From Methanoculleus receptaculi (GTDB taxonomy: Archaea > Halobacteriota > Methanomicrobia > Methanomicrobiales > Methanoculleaceae): a stretch of DNA of 64,000 bases. The stretch lies in NCBI RefSeq assembly GCF_033472595.1, contig NZ_CP137642.1:744001-808000 (forward strand), given 5' to 3'. Position 1 is the first letter of the stretch. The number at the start of each line of letters is the position of its first letter. The position numbers were made by a program, and so were the translations under genes. Below, one piece after another: positions 27,820 to 36,816 of the stretch. The notes under the pieces were generated by a model. The model was not told where the DNA came from. It was given only the letters and a program-made list of their open reading frames with translations, and did no database searches.

Positions 27820-28737
27820 ATGAACCGCTACCGGTTCAAAAAGATCGATGCCTTTGCAGCCGCCGGGTCGTCGGGAAACCCCGCGGGATACGTCCGCCTC
27901 TCCCCGGGGGAGCAGATCACCAACCGCGATATGCAGCAGATCGCCCGCGAACTGAAGGGTTTTGTCTCGGAAGTGGGCTTTCTCCGCGAGGGCACGCCGG
28001 GCGAATCTGATCTCTCGATGCGCTACTTCTCCTGCGAACGGGAGGTCGAATTCTGCGGCCATGCGACGATAGCCATCATGGACGACGTGGTGCGTTGCGA
28101 CGACCGGTTCCGTGACCGGGAGAGCCTGCTCCTCCGGACGAACAAAGGTATCGTCACGGTCCTGAACCGGACGGGCGAGGACGGCATGGTGTATATCCGG
28201 GCTCCCGAACCGGAGTTCTCCGGCGCACGCCCGGACGCTGCAGAGACCGCCGCCGCCCTCGGTCTCGGCATCCGGGATATCGATCCCGCGATACACCCCG
28301 GCGTCGTGAACGCCGGCCTCGAAACCCTGCTCGTCCCCCTGGCCTCGCTCGACGCCTGCATCCGGTGCTCTCCCGACTACATGACGCTCCGTGCGTTCGC
28401 TCTCGCCCATTCCGTCGACGCGGTCGTCATCTATACCCGCGAGACGGCGTTTTCGGAGAACGACCTGCATACCCGGGTCTTCGCCCCGACGTTCGGATAT
28501 CTGGAGGACCCGGCGACCGGCTTGGGGAACGCCGCCCTCGGAAACTTCCTTGTCCGGGAGAACCTCTGGACCAGCCAGACGCTCGCCATCGAGCAGGGGC
28601 CGGACCGGGAGAACCCGAACATCGTCCGCCTGCTCCGCCCCTACGACGGAGGACTCATGTTCGGCGGCCGTGGGCAGGTGCGGATCGACGGGGACTACGT
28701 CCTCTCTGCAGGAGCTCCCCCCGCGCAACCGGAATGA
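27820..28737 (+). CDS. PhzF-family isomerase-like protein
   Basis: About 305 residues in the PhzF fold (two diaminopimelate-epimerase-like halves). Visible motifs are IDAFAAAGSSGNPAGYV at the N terminus, the SEVGF segment carrying the usual catalytic glutamate, FCGHATIA, and GLGNAALGNFL in the C-terminal half. Family members isomerise small acids, but most, probably including this one, have unknown substrates. I chose the ATG at 27820 because the domain starts there with a GGATGG-like site upstream; 27808 is the alternative. Confidence 0.88.
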   Translation: MNRYRFKKIDAFAAAGSSGNPAGYVRLSPGEQITNRDMQQIARELKGFVSEVGFLREGTPGESDLSMRYFSCEREVEFCGHATIAIMDDVVRCDDRFRDRESLLLRTNKGIVTVLNRTGEDGMVYIRAPEPEFSGARPDAAETAAALGLGIRDIDPAIHPGVVNAGLETLLVPLASLDACIRCSPDYMTLRAFALAHSVDAVVIYTRETAFSENDLHTRVFAPTFGYLEDPATGLGNAALGNFLVRENLWTSQTLAIEQGPDRENPNIVRLLRPYDGGLMFGGRGQVRIDGDYVLSAGAPPAQPE

Positions 28738-28768
28738 CCCTGCCCGGAAACCGGCATGGAAAAAAGGG

Positions 28769-29008
28769 TTACATCCCCGCCCGGGAGAGGATGGTGTCGG
28801 CCACCTGTCCGGGGCTTGTGAAGGGGAAGTCCTCGGGCTTCAGAAGGGTGACCGCTTCACCGGCGGTCATCTCCACGTCGCCTGCTTTGCACCTGGTCGC
28901 CGCTCCCGCCGGGAATGCGGCAAGGAGCTCTTCGGGCGTCCTGATCGGGAACTTCGCGCCGACGAGGGCGCCGGCAATCTGGGCATGGATCTCTTCTTTA
29001 ACGTTCAT
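28769..29008 (-). CDS. MTH865-like small protein
   Basis: The 79-residue protein resembles the MTH865 family of small helical proteins with an EF-hand-like fold found in methanogens; the function is unknown. Typical segments are [33 protein letters not shown] and the [14 protein letters not shown] end. A longer frame extends to 29215, but the ATG at 29008 has GGAGG 7 bp upstream and begins the conserved part. It is divergent from the cysteine-containing regulator at 29278. Confidence 0.8.
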   Translation of the reverse strand: MNVKEEIHAQIAGALVGAKFPIRTPEELLAAFPAGAATRCKAGDVEMTAGEAVTLLKPEDFPFTSPGQVADTILSRAGM

Positions 29009-29277
29009 TTCTTTGCCTCCAGCATCTTGGCGATATCCCCGGCGGCCTTTGCCGTGATCGGCATAACCGAAACGTGCGCTCTTACAGGCCACTTGCCTGC
29101 TCTGCGTTCTCATCCGGTACGAACGCTCCGGCGCGACGCCGTTCGGGAACGTGTTTCGCCGATCCTCCCGTTGGACGGTTAGAATAATATAGATACCCGT
29201 CATTAAACTATACAATAATCTCGTGCTACACTCTCATAACCGTAACAGCACGGTCTTGATCGACCATGGAGGATCCA

Positions 29278-30030
29278 ATGACTGACGGGACAGAACGCTA
29301 CAGCCAGGAGATTAAAGAAGTCCAGTCCGAGATTGCGGCACTCAGGAGCGAACTCCGGCGGTTCATTGAGTACGCGAACAGACAGCACGTCGATACGGCC
29401 ATCGACGGGCTCCGCAAAGAGTATGCAGGGGTCTTCGTCGAGCAGCACCTCTCCGACGCAGAACAGAGGCTCCAGGAGCGGATGATCCGCCAATGCCCGA
29501 TGAGGGATAGGTGTTATGCCGCTTTCTACGAGTTTCTCAAGAGTTCCGCAGAGCATATCCGGGACGGGGAGGTGAGCGAAGAGGTCGTCCGGTCCTACCG
29601 CGACCGGCTCGCGGAGATGCGGAAGGGGGGGAAGTTCGACACCTGTTCCACCTGCTTTACCGAGACGAACCGTCTCTTTGAGAAACAGATCGAACTGATG
29701 CGCTCGCTCGGGATCTACCGGAGCAATAAGGAGACTTCTTCGTCCGTTGCGGACCTCTCGGACGAGATCCTGGTCAGGGATATCCTCGAGCCGCTTGCAA
29801 ACCGGCACCGCTTCCGGATCGTCCAGTCGCTCGCCGCCGAAACACGGACGTTCTCGGCCCTCTCGAACCTGACCGGTCTCCGCGGAGGCAACCTGCTCTT
29901 TCACCTCAAGAAACTCCAGGATGCCGGGATGATCCTGCAGCGGCACGAGCGGGGAGATTATATTATCACCGAGAAGGGTTACAGGACTCTCAAGGGCATC
30001 GGCACCCTCTACGCCACCCTGCAGCCGTAG
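29278..30030 (+). CDS. Winged-helix regulator with N-terminal coiled coil and cysteine pairs
   Basis: The 250-residue protein has a predicted coiled coil at about 5-75, a middle region with CPMRDRC and CSTC, and a C-terminal winged helix (about 165-245: LANRHRFRIVQSLAAETRTF, then GGNLLFHLKKLQDAGMI). The cysteine layout suggests zinc or a redox/iron-sulfur sensor, which is inference. I chose the ATG at 29278 because GGAGG lies 7 bp before it; an ATG at 29266 overlaps that site. It is divergent from the MTH865-like gene. Confidence 0.8.
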   Translation: MTDGTERYSQEIKEVQSEIAALRSELRRFIEYANRQHVDTAIDGLRKEYAGVFVEQHLSDAEQRLQERMIRQCPMRDRCYAAFYEFLKSSAEHIRDGEVSEEVVRSYRDRLAEMRKGGKFDTCSTCFTETNRLFEKQIELMRSLGIYRSNKETSSSVADLSDEILVRDILEPLANRHRFRIVQSLAAETRTFSALSNLTGLRGGNLLFHLKKLQDAGMILQRHERGDYIITEKGYRTLKGIGTLYATLQP

Positions 30031-30432
30031 AACCTCGGGCCCTCCCCGGGTCCCTGCACTCTATTACCCGACCCCTTACATTTTTATCTCCTTAATGGTA
30101 TGATGGGCCGGCGCTCCCCCACATGACAGAACCGGATACGGTCCCAAATCCTGTCGAAACGTGAGGGAGTTGTAAAGAGGCCATCAATCCAATGCCCTCA
30201 CTGGTTTGATGGCAACTTTCAGCGACCACGCAGATCCCCCCTCATCCCCCTCACTCTGCATAATTAGAATCCTCCACCTCATCTCCCACCCTCTCATAGA
30301 GACGATACCTCGAGCCTTGAGAGCAAATTGTGGCAGAACCTGGAAAACTGAAGACAGCTCCCGCTCATCATGTCCCCCCATATTTCTGTGGGGGGGAAAG
30401 TTCCCTCAACTCCGACTGAGTATCAGATTCCC
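30031..30432. other. 402 bp region between the regulator and the transposase
   Basis: No gene is supported. Two hairpins are visible. One is at 30181-30212 (CCATCAATCCA with TGGTTTGATGG, one mismatch). The other is at 30374-30396 (CCCCCCA with TGGGGGG, 8-base loop) and lies 37 bp beyond the transposase stop; it could be a terminator or part of the insertion sequence end. I found no clear terminal inverted repeat. Confidence 0.4.
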
Positions 30433-31530
30433 TCAGACCAGTGCACTCAGGTGCGTTGGATTCTTCAGTCCCGCACGCAACCCGAACAGAAGGAGAATTT
30501 GATATGCAACGAAGTTGAGAGTCATATAGAGTTTCCGGCTCTCATGTCGGATCCCTTTGAGGTGAAAGGTTACAGAAGCCTTAATCCGGCCATGTATCCG
30601 TTCACACTCACCGCGGCTTTGTATGAGAGTTGGGAATTCCGGGTCGAGAAGATTCTTGTTTCGCAAATGCATCCCGACCTGTTCAACTCTTCCATGCTGG
30701 TATAGGAATCGCAACTGTTGAGTCAGGGGAGCATGGATATCTCCCCCTGCTCTCCAGAGTTTGTTGACCCAATGCCGGATGCGTGTTTCCGTCCCTTCTT
30801 CCTGGATCACTGCCCCATCCCGGGTATCAATACAGGGTCGAGCATTCAGATGATACCAGAGGTGTGCATGTGCCTCGTATGAGTCGTATCCGGTATCAAG
30901 CAGCACAAGACTGAGTTTGGGTTTCAGCGCCTCCACTCTCTCGATAAGTGGAAAAAGGTGGGTTAAATCCGCATCAGTCCCATTCGAGTAGACCATGGTG
31001 AGTGGGTATGGTCCGAGATTGAAGATATGCGCTTTATCCATCTTAACCTGGTAATGCGGGTGAAAAAGAGCATATCTGTCATACCGGGATGCTTCGATTG
31101 GAGTTGAATCGATGATCCCAACCCTCTCCTTCTGTGCCCAGAGAACAATTGCCTCACCTACAAGATGCATGAGCCGTTCCACACCTTCGACGCCGAGACG
31201 ATATTTCACAAAACTGTGGAGTGTTGCAGGATTGGGCAATAGATACCCTGCTTCAGTCTTCTCTGCACCAAGGTTGAAACAATCATCCTCTGTCAGGAGA
31301 CGAACTGTCCGGACATAGGACTGTTTCCTGAAACACTTGATGACAAGTAGTTTGATCATAAGAATAACCGGATAATGGAACCGAGAGACCTGTCTGGAGT
31401 AGTATTCTCGTTCAATAGTCTGTGCAATGGTGTCCAGATAGGGCGAACTTAGGAACTCCGTGAGAGAGAACCCTGGTTCAATCTCTTCAAATCCGTCTTC
31501 TTTTGCCAAAAACTCGGTGTTAAAGGCCAT
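30433..31530 (-). CDS. DDE transposase (IS4/IS5-like)
   Basis: A 365-residue transposase. The N-terminal half resembles the helical transposase domain (FHYPVILMIKLLVIKCFRKQ). The catalytic core has GIIDSTPIEASRYD, LVLLDTGYDS and a late glutamate in RGECERIHGRIK, consistent with a DDE triad. The exact IS family is uncertain. A longer frame reaches 31638, but the ATG at 31530 begins the usual N terminus and has a TATA-like palindrome 16 bp upstream. It appears intact; the ends of the element were not identified. Confidence 0.85.
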   Translation of the reverse strand: MAFNTEFLAKEDGFEEIEPGFSLTEFLSSPYLDTIAQTIEREYYSRQVSRFHYPVILMIKLLVIKCFRKQSYVRTVRLLTEDDCFNLGAEKTEAGYLLPNPATLHSFVKYRLGVEGVERLMHLVGEAIVLWAQKERVGIIDSTPIEASRYDRYALFHPHYQVKMDKAHIFNLGPYPLTMVYSNGTDADLTHLFPLIERVEALKPKLSLVLLDTGYDSYEAHAHLWYHLNARPCIDTRDGAVIQEEGTETRIRHWVNKLWRAGGDIHAPLTQQLRFLYQHGRVEQVGMHLRNKNLLDPEFPTLIQSRGECERIHGRIKASVTFHLKGIRHESRKLYMTLNFVAYQILLLFGLRAGLKNPTHLSALV

Positions 31531-31545
31531 GAACCATTTTGGGGC

Positions 31546-31561
31546 CAGGTATATATACCTG
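31546..31561 (-). promoter_or_regulatory. TATA-containing palindrome upstream of the transposase
   Basis: CAGGTATATATACCTG is a perfect 16-bp palindrome just upstream of the transposase start. It contains a strong TATA box and is the likely promoter, and its symmetry could also suit a repressor site. Confidence 0.5.
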
Positions 31562-31681
31562 ACGGAACACCTCTTACCGAGGCGCAAAAAAATTAGCAGA
31601 CCTGGTACATCTCCGGTAAAAACCAGATAAACTGGCAAGGTGCGCCAGAGGCGCGCATACTACCGAAAAAGAGAGAAGAGT

Positions 31682-32539
31682 TTATAAGCCAGATCGTTGA
31701 TTTGATGGGCTCTCGCAGCGTGAAACGCAGCACCACCTGTCGTATAACGGGTCACGCCGGTTCTCAAAGACCCTGGTATCCCGTCCGGCGCACCACGACT
31801 CCACCATGGTCGCCTCCTCCTCCGTGCCGAGGGTGACCAGCGTCTCGTCGGTGAGGTCAAGGAGGGTGGTTATGATATCCTGCCAGAGACTGGCGTTGTA
31901 GGGGTAGATCTGCCCTGCCATGAGGATGATCCCGAGAGGAGCGTCTGTAATGTAGCGGTCAGCCTCCCGTGCATCGATGCAGATGGTATCGGATGGGAGG
32001 AGCCGCCCTTTCGAGAGGCCGAGCGCCAGGAGCGTTGGGTCGTTGTCGTAGGCGAGCGCGCGCAGACCGCCCGCACGGAGCGCTGCGGTGCCGACCCCGG
32101 AGCCACAGCAGCAGTCGAGACAGAGTTCCCCGCTCCGGTCGCCCCAGACCTCCTGGAGGAGGTCACGTATATACTCTACCCGGCCCGGGCGCAGGTCTTC
32201 CAGGGCGGGTGATGTTGTCTCCAGGAGTTCCATGCTGTAGTATTCGCGGACGGCACTCGCCCAGGTCTCCCGTCTTTCCTGGTAGATTTCCCCGCCGATC
32301 GCCTCGAAATACTCTATGATGGCAAGGTTCGGGTCGCGGTAGAGGAACGAGGCGACGTGCCAGCCTCTCCTGTCGTGGAGCGCAAGCGCGATCACCTCCT
32401 CATTCTCATCGACCAGGAGGCGAGCCTCGTCCGCCCGAATCTGGAAGAGGTAGTCCGTGCACGAATCCAGCGTCAGGTCAGCAAAAGAGGGTTCTATGAG
32501 CCTGCAGCCCTCGACCTCAAGAATATCCGCAACCCTCAT
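31682..32539 (-). CDS. SAM-dependent methyltransferase-like protein
   Basis: The 285-residue protein has an N-terminal region of about 120 residues that I do not recognise, then a Rossmann methyltransferase-like domain. Its motif I is LCLDCCCGSGVGTAALRAGG and the acidic loop is LAYDNDP. A D-P-P-Y-type catalytic motif is not obvious; the equivalent position reads MAGQIYPYN. The substrate is unknown. The start overlaps the stop of the bactofilin-like gene by 4 bp, so they are co-translated. Confidence 0.75.
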   Translation of the reverse strand: MRVADILEVEGCRLIEPSFADLTLDSCTDYLFQIRADEARLLVDENEEVIALALHDRRGWHVASFLYRDPNLAIIEYFEAIGGEIYQERRETWASAVREYYSMELLETTSPALEDLRPGRVEYIRDLLQEVWGDRSGELCLDCCCGSGVGTAALRAGGLRALAYDNDPTLLALGLSKGRLLPSDTICIDAREADRYITDAPLGIILMAGQIYPYNASLWQDIITTLLDLTDETLVTLGTEEEATMVESWCAGRDTRVFENRRDPLYDRWCCVSRCESPSNQRSGL

Positions 32540-33384
32540 GCCGACCCCCTCTCGATCTTCAGTCCGCCCGGTGCCCGGATGACCCCATCGATGCGGGCGT
32601 CCTCGTGCAGCGTGAGGCGGCGACAGGAGACGTTTCCAAGGATGTGCACACCCTCTTCTACCCTCAGATCACCCTCGCTCTGGAGATCTCCGTGGATGAC
32701 CGAACCCCTCGCGATGCTTCCATCCTCCCGAAGGCTGATACTCCCGAACAGGGTCGTATCCTCCCTCACCACGATCGAGGCCGCACGGATGTTCCCGTGC
32801 AGCCGGCAGCCAGAGCCGATGACCATCCTATCCGGGACGGAGAAGGTCTGCATATCCAGGACGGAACCGCCCGGGATCATAAGCGGCGTGGCGGCAGGAG
32901 CCTCATCGTCGCCGAAGATCTTTTCGAGGACTGAACTCAGTTCGTCCTCCCTCTCGATCCCGAGTATGGCCACCAGGTACATCACGATGTAGATTATGAC
33001 CGGCATGGGGTTGCGGATGGAGATCCAGCCTTTCGCCTCAAACCCGCGCTCTATCTGGACGTTGTCGCCTATGTCCAGGTCTCCACGGACGACCAGTTTG
33101 CCAAGGATCTTCACCCCTTCCCCAAGGTAGGCGTCCTCGTCCACTATAACGTCGCCGCTGACCTCGCACCAGTTATCGATCCTGGCATCGCCTGCCGCAA
33201 CGATGCTGCCGTTGATCCTGCTGAACTCACAGACGACGACGTCCTTTCCCGAGAGACCGTAATCGATCCGGCACTTCTCGCCGACGATGATATCCTGTTC
33301 GGTCTTGAGCGTCCTCTCCTGGAGTTCGGTGCGGTCGGGGAGGGTGCAGCCACTGATCCGGTTGTGGTCTACCCTGGATTCCAT
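32536..33384 (-). CDS. Bactofilin-like polymer-forming protein (beta-helix) with membrane segment
   Basis: The 282-residue protein has repeated short hydrophobic strands of the left-handed or bactofilin beta-helix kind in two blocks, about 25-125 (GSIVAAGDARIDNWCEVSGD) and 195-280 (SISLREDGSIARGSVIHGD). Between them lies a hydrophobic segment, VIIYIVMYLVAILGI, followed by an acidic linker. Bactofilins form cytoskeletal filaments at the membrane. A role in archaeal cell shape would be inference. It is the middle gene of apgM, this gene and the methyltransferase. Confidence 0.75.
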   Translation of the reverse strand: MESRVDHNRISGCTLPDRTELQERTLKTEQDIIVGEKCRIDYGLSGKDVVVCEFSRINGSIVAAGDARIDNWCEVSGDVIVDEDAYLGEGVKILGKLVVRGDLDIGDNVQIERGFEAKGWISIRNPMPVIIYIVMYLVAILGIEREDELSSVLEKIFGDDEAPAATPLMIPGGSVLDMQTFSVPDRMVIGSGCRLHGNIRAASIVVREDTTLFGSISLREDGSIARGSVIHGDLQSEGDLRVEEGVHILGNVSCRRLTLHEDARIDGVIRAPGGLKIERGSA

Positions 33385-33400
33385 TTACCCGGTATAACCT

Positions 33401-34636
33401 TCATGCGCCATACTTATGACTCTTATTGATTAGGTCCATGACGATCGGCATGAGGTCAGAGCCACGGATACGGTGCAACCCACCCTCCGCACACGAGACC
33501 TCGTCGAACCGTCTGACCCGGTCAACCCTGACTCCGGGGCCACGTATGACGACCGGCACCGGGTCGGCGCTGTGATCCCTGACCGGGCAGGGCGTGCTGT
33601 GGTCGGCACAGACCACGATCAGGGTCTCGTCGAGATCGAGCAGCGGTTCGAGCGCCGCATCGATAACCTCTATAAAATCCCGTTTCTGGGTGGCGTTACC
33701 GTCGTGGCCGGCCTCGTCTGCGCCCTTGATGTTCATCAGGACGAAGTCTTTCCGGCCGAGTTCCGCCAGCGCTGCCCGCACCTTGGCGGCCACATCGGAG
33801 TTGACCGACCCTGTCGCTCCCGGCACCGGGATGTGTTCAAGCCCCACGACCTTCCCGATCCCCACGATCAGTGTGGCAGCCGCGATCACGCTCCCGGAAA
33901 GCCCGTAACGCTCTGAGAACTGCGGGAACTCACCCATCTTCCCGGCACCGCGGATCAGGAGGTAGTTTGCGGGCGCCAGTCCCTCCTTCATTCGCTGGAT
34001 GTTGAGGGGGTGGTGGTAGAGGATCTCCGCCGACTGGCGGACGAACTCGTTGCAGGCGCGGGCGGTCTTTGCGTCGGCGGGGTCGTCGGTGCAGGCCCGG
34101 ATCTCTGGCGGGCGGACACCCTCCTTCTTCGGGTCGTTCGAGGAGACCTTATCCCCGAGCCCCTCCCCGACGAGGGCCAGGGCAGCCCGGTGGCCGACGC
34201 CAGAGTTGAACCGGAACTCAAGACCGAGCGATGAGAGGTCGACGCCATCCCGGATCGCTTCCGCCAGGGGCTCCGTCCCGGAGATCCTCCCTGCCCGGCG
34301 GTCGGTGACCGCACCGTTCTCGTCAACGGTGGCAAAGTTGCAGCGGAACCCGATCATACCGGCGGTCATATGGATCCCGGTTCCCTCTGCCTCGAGCGGT
34401 CCGCGGCCGGTGTAGTAGTCCTGCGGCGGATAGCCGAGCAGCGCGAGGTGGGATGTATCGGATCCGGGGCGTATACCGGGGGATATGGTGTCCATGATCC
34501 CGCATACGCCTCCAGCGGCGATCCGGTCGAGGACAGGTGTTCGTGCAGCGGCAAGAGGCGTTTTCCCGTCCAGCGCTTCACATGGGCGGTCTGAGATCCC
34601 GTCCAGTACCAGGAATAGAACCTTCTGGGCAATCAT
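33401..34636 (-). CDS. apgM: 2,3-bisphosphoglycerate-independent phosphoglycerate mutase, archaeal type
   Basis: At 411 residues this is archaeal ApgM, which interconverts 2- and 3-phosphoglycerate in glycolysis and gluconeogenesis. Alkaline-phosphatase-superfamily metal sites are visible: VLDGISDRP at the N terminus, PGSDTSHLALLGY with the nucleophilic serine, NIKGADEAGHDG and VCADHSTPC. It starts at ATG 34636, 74 bp after the S3Ae stop in the same direction. Confidence 0.95.
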   Translation of the reverse strand: MIAQKVLFLVLDGISDRPCEALDGKTPLAAARTPVLDRIAAGGVCGIMDTISPGIRPGSDTSHLALLGYPPQDYYTGRGPLEAEGTGIHMTAGMIGFRCNFATVDENGAVTDRRAGRISGTEPLAEAIRDGVDLSSLGLEFRFNSGVGHRAALALVGEGLGDKVSSNDPKKEGVRPPEIRACTDDPADAKTARACNEFVRQSAEILYHHPLNIQRMKEGLAPANYLLIRGAGKMGEFPQFSERYGLSGSVIAAATLIVGIGKVVGLEHIPVPGATGSVNSDVAAKVRAALAELGRKDFVLMNIKGADEAGHDGNATQKRDFIEVIDAALEPLLDLDETLIVVCADHSTPCPVRDHSADPVPVVIRGPGVRVDRVRRFDEVSCAEGGLHRIRGSDLMPIVMDLINKSHKYGA

Positions 34637-34710
34637 AGTGAAGAGATGATGATCTAAAACCTGATTACTCTTGCCAGTGGTGCGGGTGAAATGTGGTTGA
34701 GCAGTGGGCC

Positions 34711-35304
34711 CTATACGGCCGCAATCTGCTCAAGTCTGGACTTTGTGATCTCGACCCGGCGCATCGGGTAGATCGTCTTGACGGCCTTGAAGATATCCCG
34801 GGCGAGGTCGCCGGATACGATCTCCCTGACCAGGGTATCCAAATCGCTCTCCGCTGCCTTTGCGGTGAGTATCTGTGCGACCGTCTGGCGGATGGCGTGG
34901 ACCTGGCTCTGGTCGGCCCTTGTGAGCGTGAGGCAGACGACCGTGACCCGGAGGAGTTTGCCATCCCTGGTGAGGAGCGGGAGGATGGTATCGATACGGG
35001 ACGTCCGCCGCTTCACCATCGATCGCAGGTAGTCGCGGGTCACCTCGTGCCCGACGAACTCGGTGTAGGCGGCGTCGCCGGCCACGTTCTTGATCTTGAA
35101 CTTCATCTTGATGTGGGACTTTGAGTAGTCCTGTGCGACCTCACCGAGGGTGGTGGTCATAACGCGGCCGATCATGTTCTCGGGGTCGGCCGAGATGGTG
35201 TCGCCGATCTCGACTTTGCCGAAGGTCTCCGGTACGTAGACACGGTACCACTTCTTGGCTTTCCAGCCTTCAAGCCTTCTTCCAGCCTGTTTCTTCTTTG
35301 CCAT
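34711..35304 (-). CDS. rps3ae: 30S ribosomal protein S3Ae (eS1)
   Basis: The 197-residue archaeal/eukaryotic small-subunit protein eS1. The N terminus KKKQAGRRLEGWKAKKWYRV and the VRREIVSGD-type C-terminal region (here TLVREIVSGDLARDIF) match the family. It follows the Pcc1 gene in the S15-RecJ-Pcc1-S3Ae cluster common in euryarchaea. Confidence 0.96.
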   Translation of the reverse strand: MAKKKQAGRRLEGWKAKKWYRVYVPETFGKVEIGDTISADPENMIGRVMTTTLGEVAQDYSKSHIKMKFKIKNVAGDAAYTEFVGHEVTRDYLRSMVKRRTSRIDTILPLLTRDGKLLRVTVVCLTLTRADQSQVHAIRQTVAQILTAKAAESDLDTLVREIVSGDLARDIFKAVKTIYPMRRVEITKSRLEQIAAV

Positions 35305-35322
35305 GGTATCACTTCATCAATA

Positions 35323-35595
35323 TCAATTTTTCATCCCATTTGAGCCTGAATTCACTTCCTGACCCTTTTGCTGCCGCATGGCGGCGTTGCAGACCTCATC
35401 TGCTATTGCCAGGTTCATGAGGTAGTCGTCCACCGTCGCGATGATCGACCGGAGCCTGGCTCCATCCACCAGGGCCTGCACACCCCCTCCGACCTGGATC
35501 GTCCTGATGAGGTTGAGGTTGTCGGGCTCGAGCGCCGCGGCCACACACCCGGGGTGGTTGTGCCGGGTCTCTATGACGCCCAAAACACGGATCAT
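35323..35595 (-). CDS. KEOPS complex subunit Pcc1
   Basis: The 90-residue protein matches archaeal Pcc1, the dimerising subunit of KEOPS, which makes t6A37 in ANN-decoding tRNAs. The LEPDNLNLI segment and the helix RLRSIIATVDDYLMNLAIAD are typical. It overlaps the end of the RecJ gene by 4 bp, so it is co-translated with it. Confidence 0.9.
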   Translation of the reverse strand: MIRVLGVIETRHNHPGCVAAALEPDNLNLIRTIQVGGGVQALVDGARLRSIIATVDDYLMNLAIADEVCNAAMRQQKGQEVNSGSNGMKN

Positions 35596-36809
35596 GCGAG
35601 GATCGCCTCCAGGAGTTCCTGCCTGAACCTCTCCAGGCCTCCGGCTGGGATCCGGGCACCGGCCCTCTGGCGGTGGCCGCCGCCGTGGCCGCCGCAGGCC
35701 CGGGCAACCGTCCGCATGAGCGCGTCCAGGTTGAGGTCGACGCCCGGCGGGCAGCGTGCTGAGATCGAGCAGTGGTCGCCGCTCATCCCGATGACGAAGA
35801 CGGGGCCGTCCTGGAGAAGGTCGTAGGCGAGCACATCCGCGACGTCGCTTGCGACGTTCTCGTCGTCCACCTCATACAGGGCGACGCGTTCGTCCAGGCG
35901 ACGCGCTTCGCGGACGCCTGCGATGACCGACTGCCGGTAACGTGCGGTGATCTCCCGGGCTTCCTGGAGCGCGTGGCTCGAGCGGAGGCAGAGCGATGCA
36001 CCGATATCACCTTTTCCGGCTTTGCCGCAGGCGTCGACGACGGCGGTGAGGTCACCTGCCTCGTCGATCACCTCGCGGCCAAGGCTGTAGGTGGTCCCCC
36101 AGAGGCTGCAGAGGGCGGTGACTGACGCCTCCCTGGCGGCAGTAAGGACGATCCGGGAGAGGAGCGTCTCCATATCCACTTCGTCCTCACCGGTGACTGC
36201 TGCAACCAGTGTGCGGGCGGCATCGGGTTCTCCGGAGAGTCCGGGGAGGTAGGGGTCGATCGCGAGTGTGATCTGTTCGACGAGTCCTCTTCCTGCGAGG
36301 AGGAGGCCGCGGCCGGGTGTGATGAACCCGTTTGCGATCCCTTCGTTTGCGATCTCCCGGTTTGGCCCCTCGATAACCTGGCCGTCGCCGATGATCCCGA
36401 GGAGCGTGAGCCCCGCGAGATCACGGTTGTCCCCCATCTGCCGGGCGACAAGGTATGCGGCACCGGCCGCTGAGAGGCTCCGGTCACCGTCGATCCCGGC
36501 GAGGTGCGGGTTGACGTGGAGTTCGCCCTCGAAACGCGGCTGGTGGTGGTCGACCACCATCACGTCGTCTGGCAGGTCCGGAAGCGCCGATCCAAAGTCG
36601 CATAACAGCACGCTGCCCTCCCTGGGGATCTCTTCCGGCGTGATCTCGGGGCGGATCCTCAGGCGGAACCGACCGCCCGCGCGGAACATGGCCTGGCAGA
36701 GGATGGATGCGGCGGCTATGCCGTCGGCATCGTGGTGTGCCAGCACCTCCACAAACTCGTCTTCGAGCAGGCGGTTGGCCAGGGTTGCAGCAGCGGCGTC
36801 AAGCGACAT
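35592..36809 (-). CDS. Archaeal RecJ-like DHH-family exonuclease
   Basis: At 405 residues this is a DHH phosphoesterase of the archaeal RecJ/GAN type, single-strand exonucleases connected with the replisome. Motifs HHDADGIAAA near residue 25, DFGSALP and the namesake MVVDHHQP are intact. A DHHA1 domain closes the protein, with GGHGGGHRQRAGARIP near the C terminus. It lies 7 bp after rps15, within the conserved ribosomal cluster. Confidence 0.93.
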   Translation of the reverse strand: MSLDAAAATLANRLLEDEFVEVLAHHDADGIAAASILCQAMFRAGGRFRLRIRPEITPEEIPREGSVLLCDFGSALPDLPDDVMVVDHHQPRFEGELHVNPHLAGIDGDRSLSAAGAAYLVARQMGDNRDLAGLTLLGIIGDGQVIEGPNREIANEGIANGFITPGRGLLLAGRGLVEQITLAIDPYLPGLSGEPDAARTLVAAVTGEDEVDMETLLSRIVLTAAREASVTALCSLWGTTYSLGREVIDEAGDLTAVVDACGKAGKGDIGASLCLRSSHALQEAREITARYRQSVIAGVREARRLDERVALYEVDDENVASDVADVLAYDLLQDGPVFVIGMSGDHCSISARCPPGVDLNLDALMRTVARACGGHGGGHRQRAGARIPAGGLERFRQELLEAILA

Positions 36810-36816
36810 GGGTCGA

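Noticed and set aside
30374-31681. Terminal inverted repeats of the DDE transposase element
   Set aside because: I compared both flanks by eye and found no convincing matching ends; the hairpin near 30385 has no partner on the other side.
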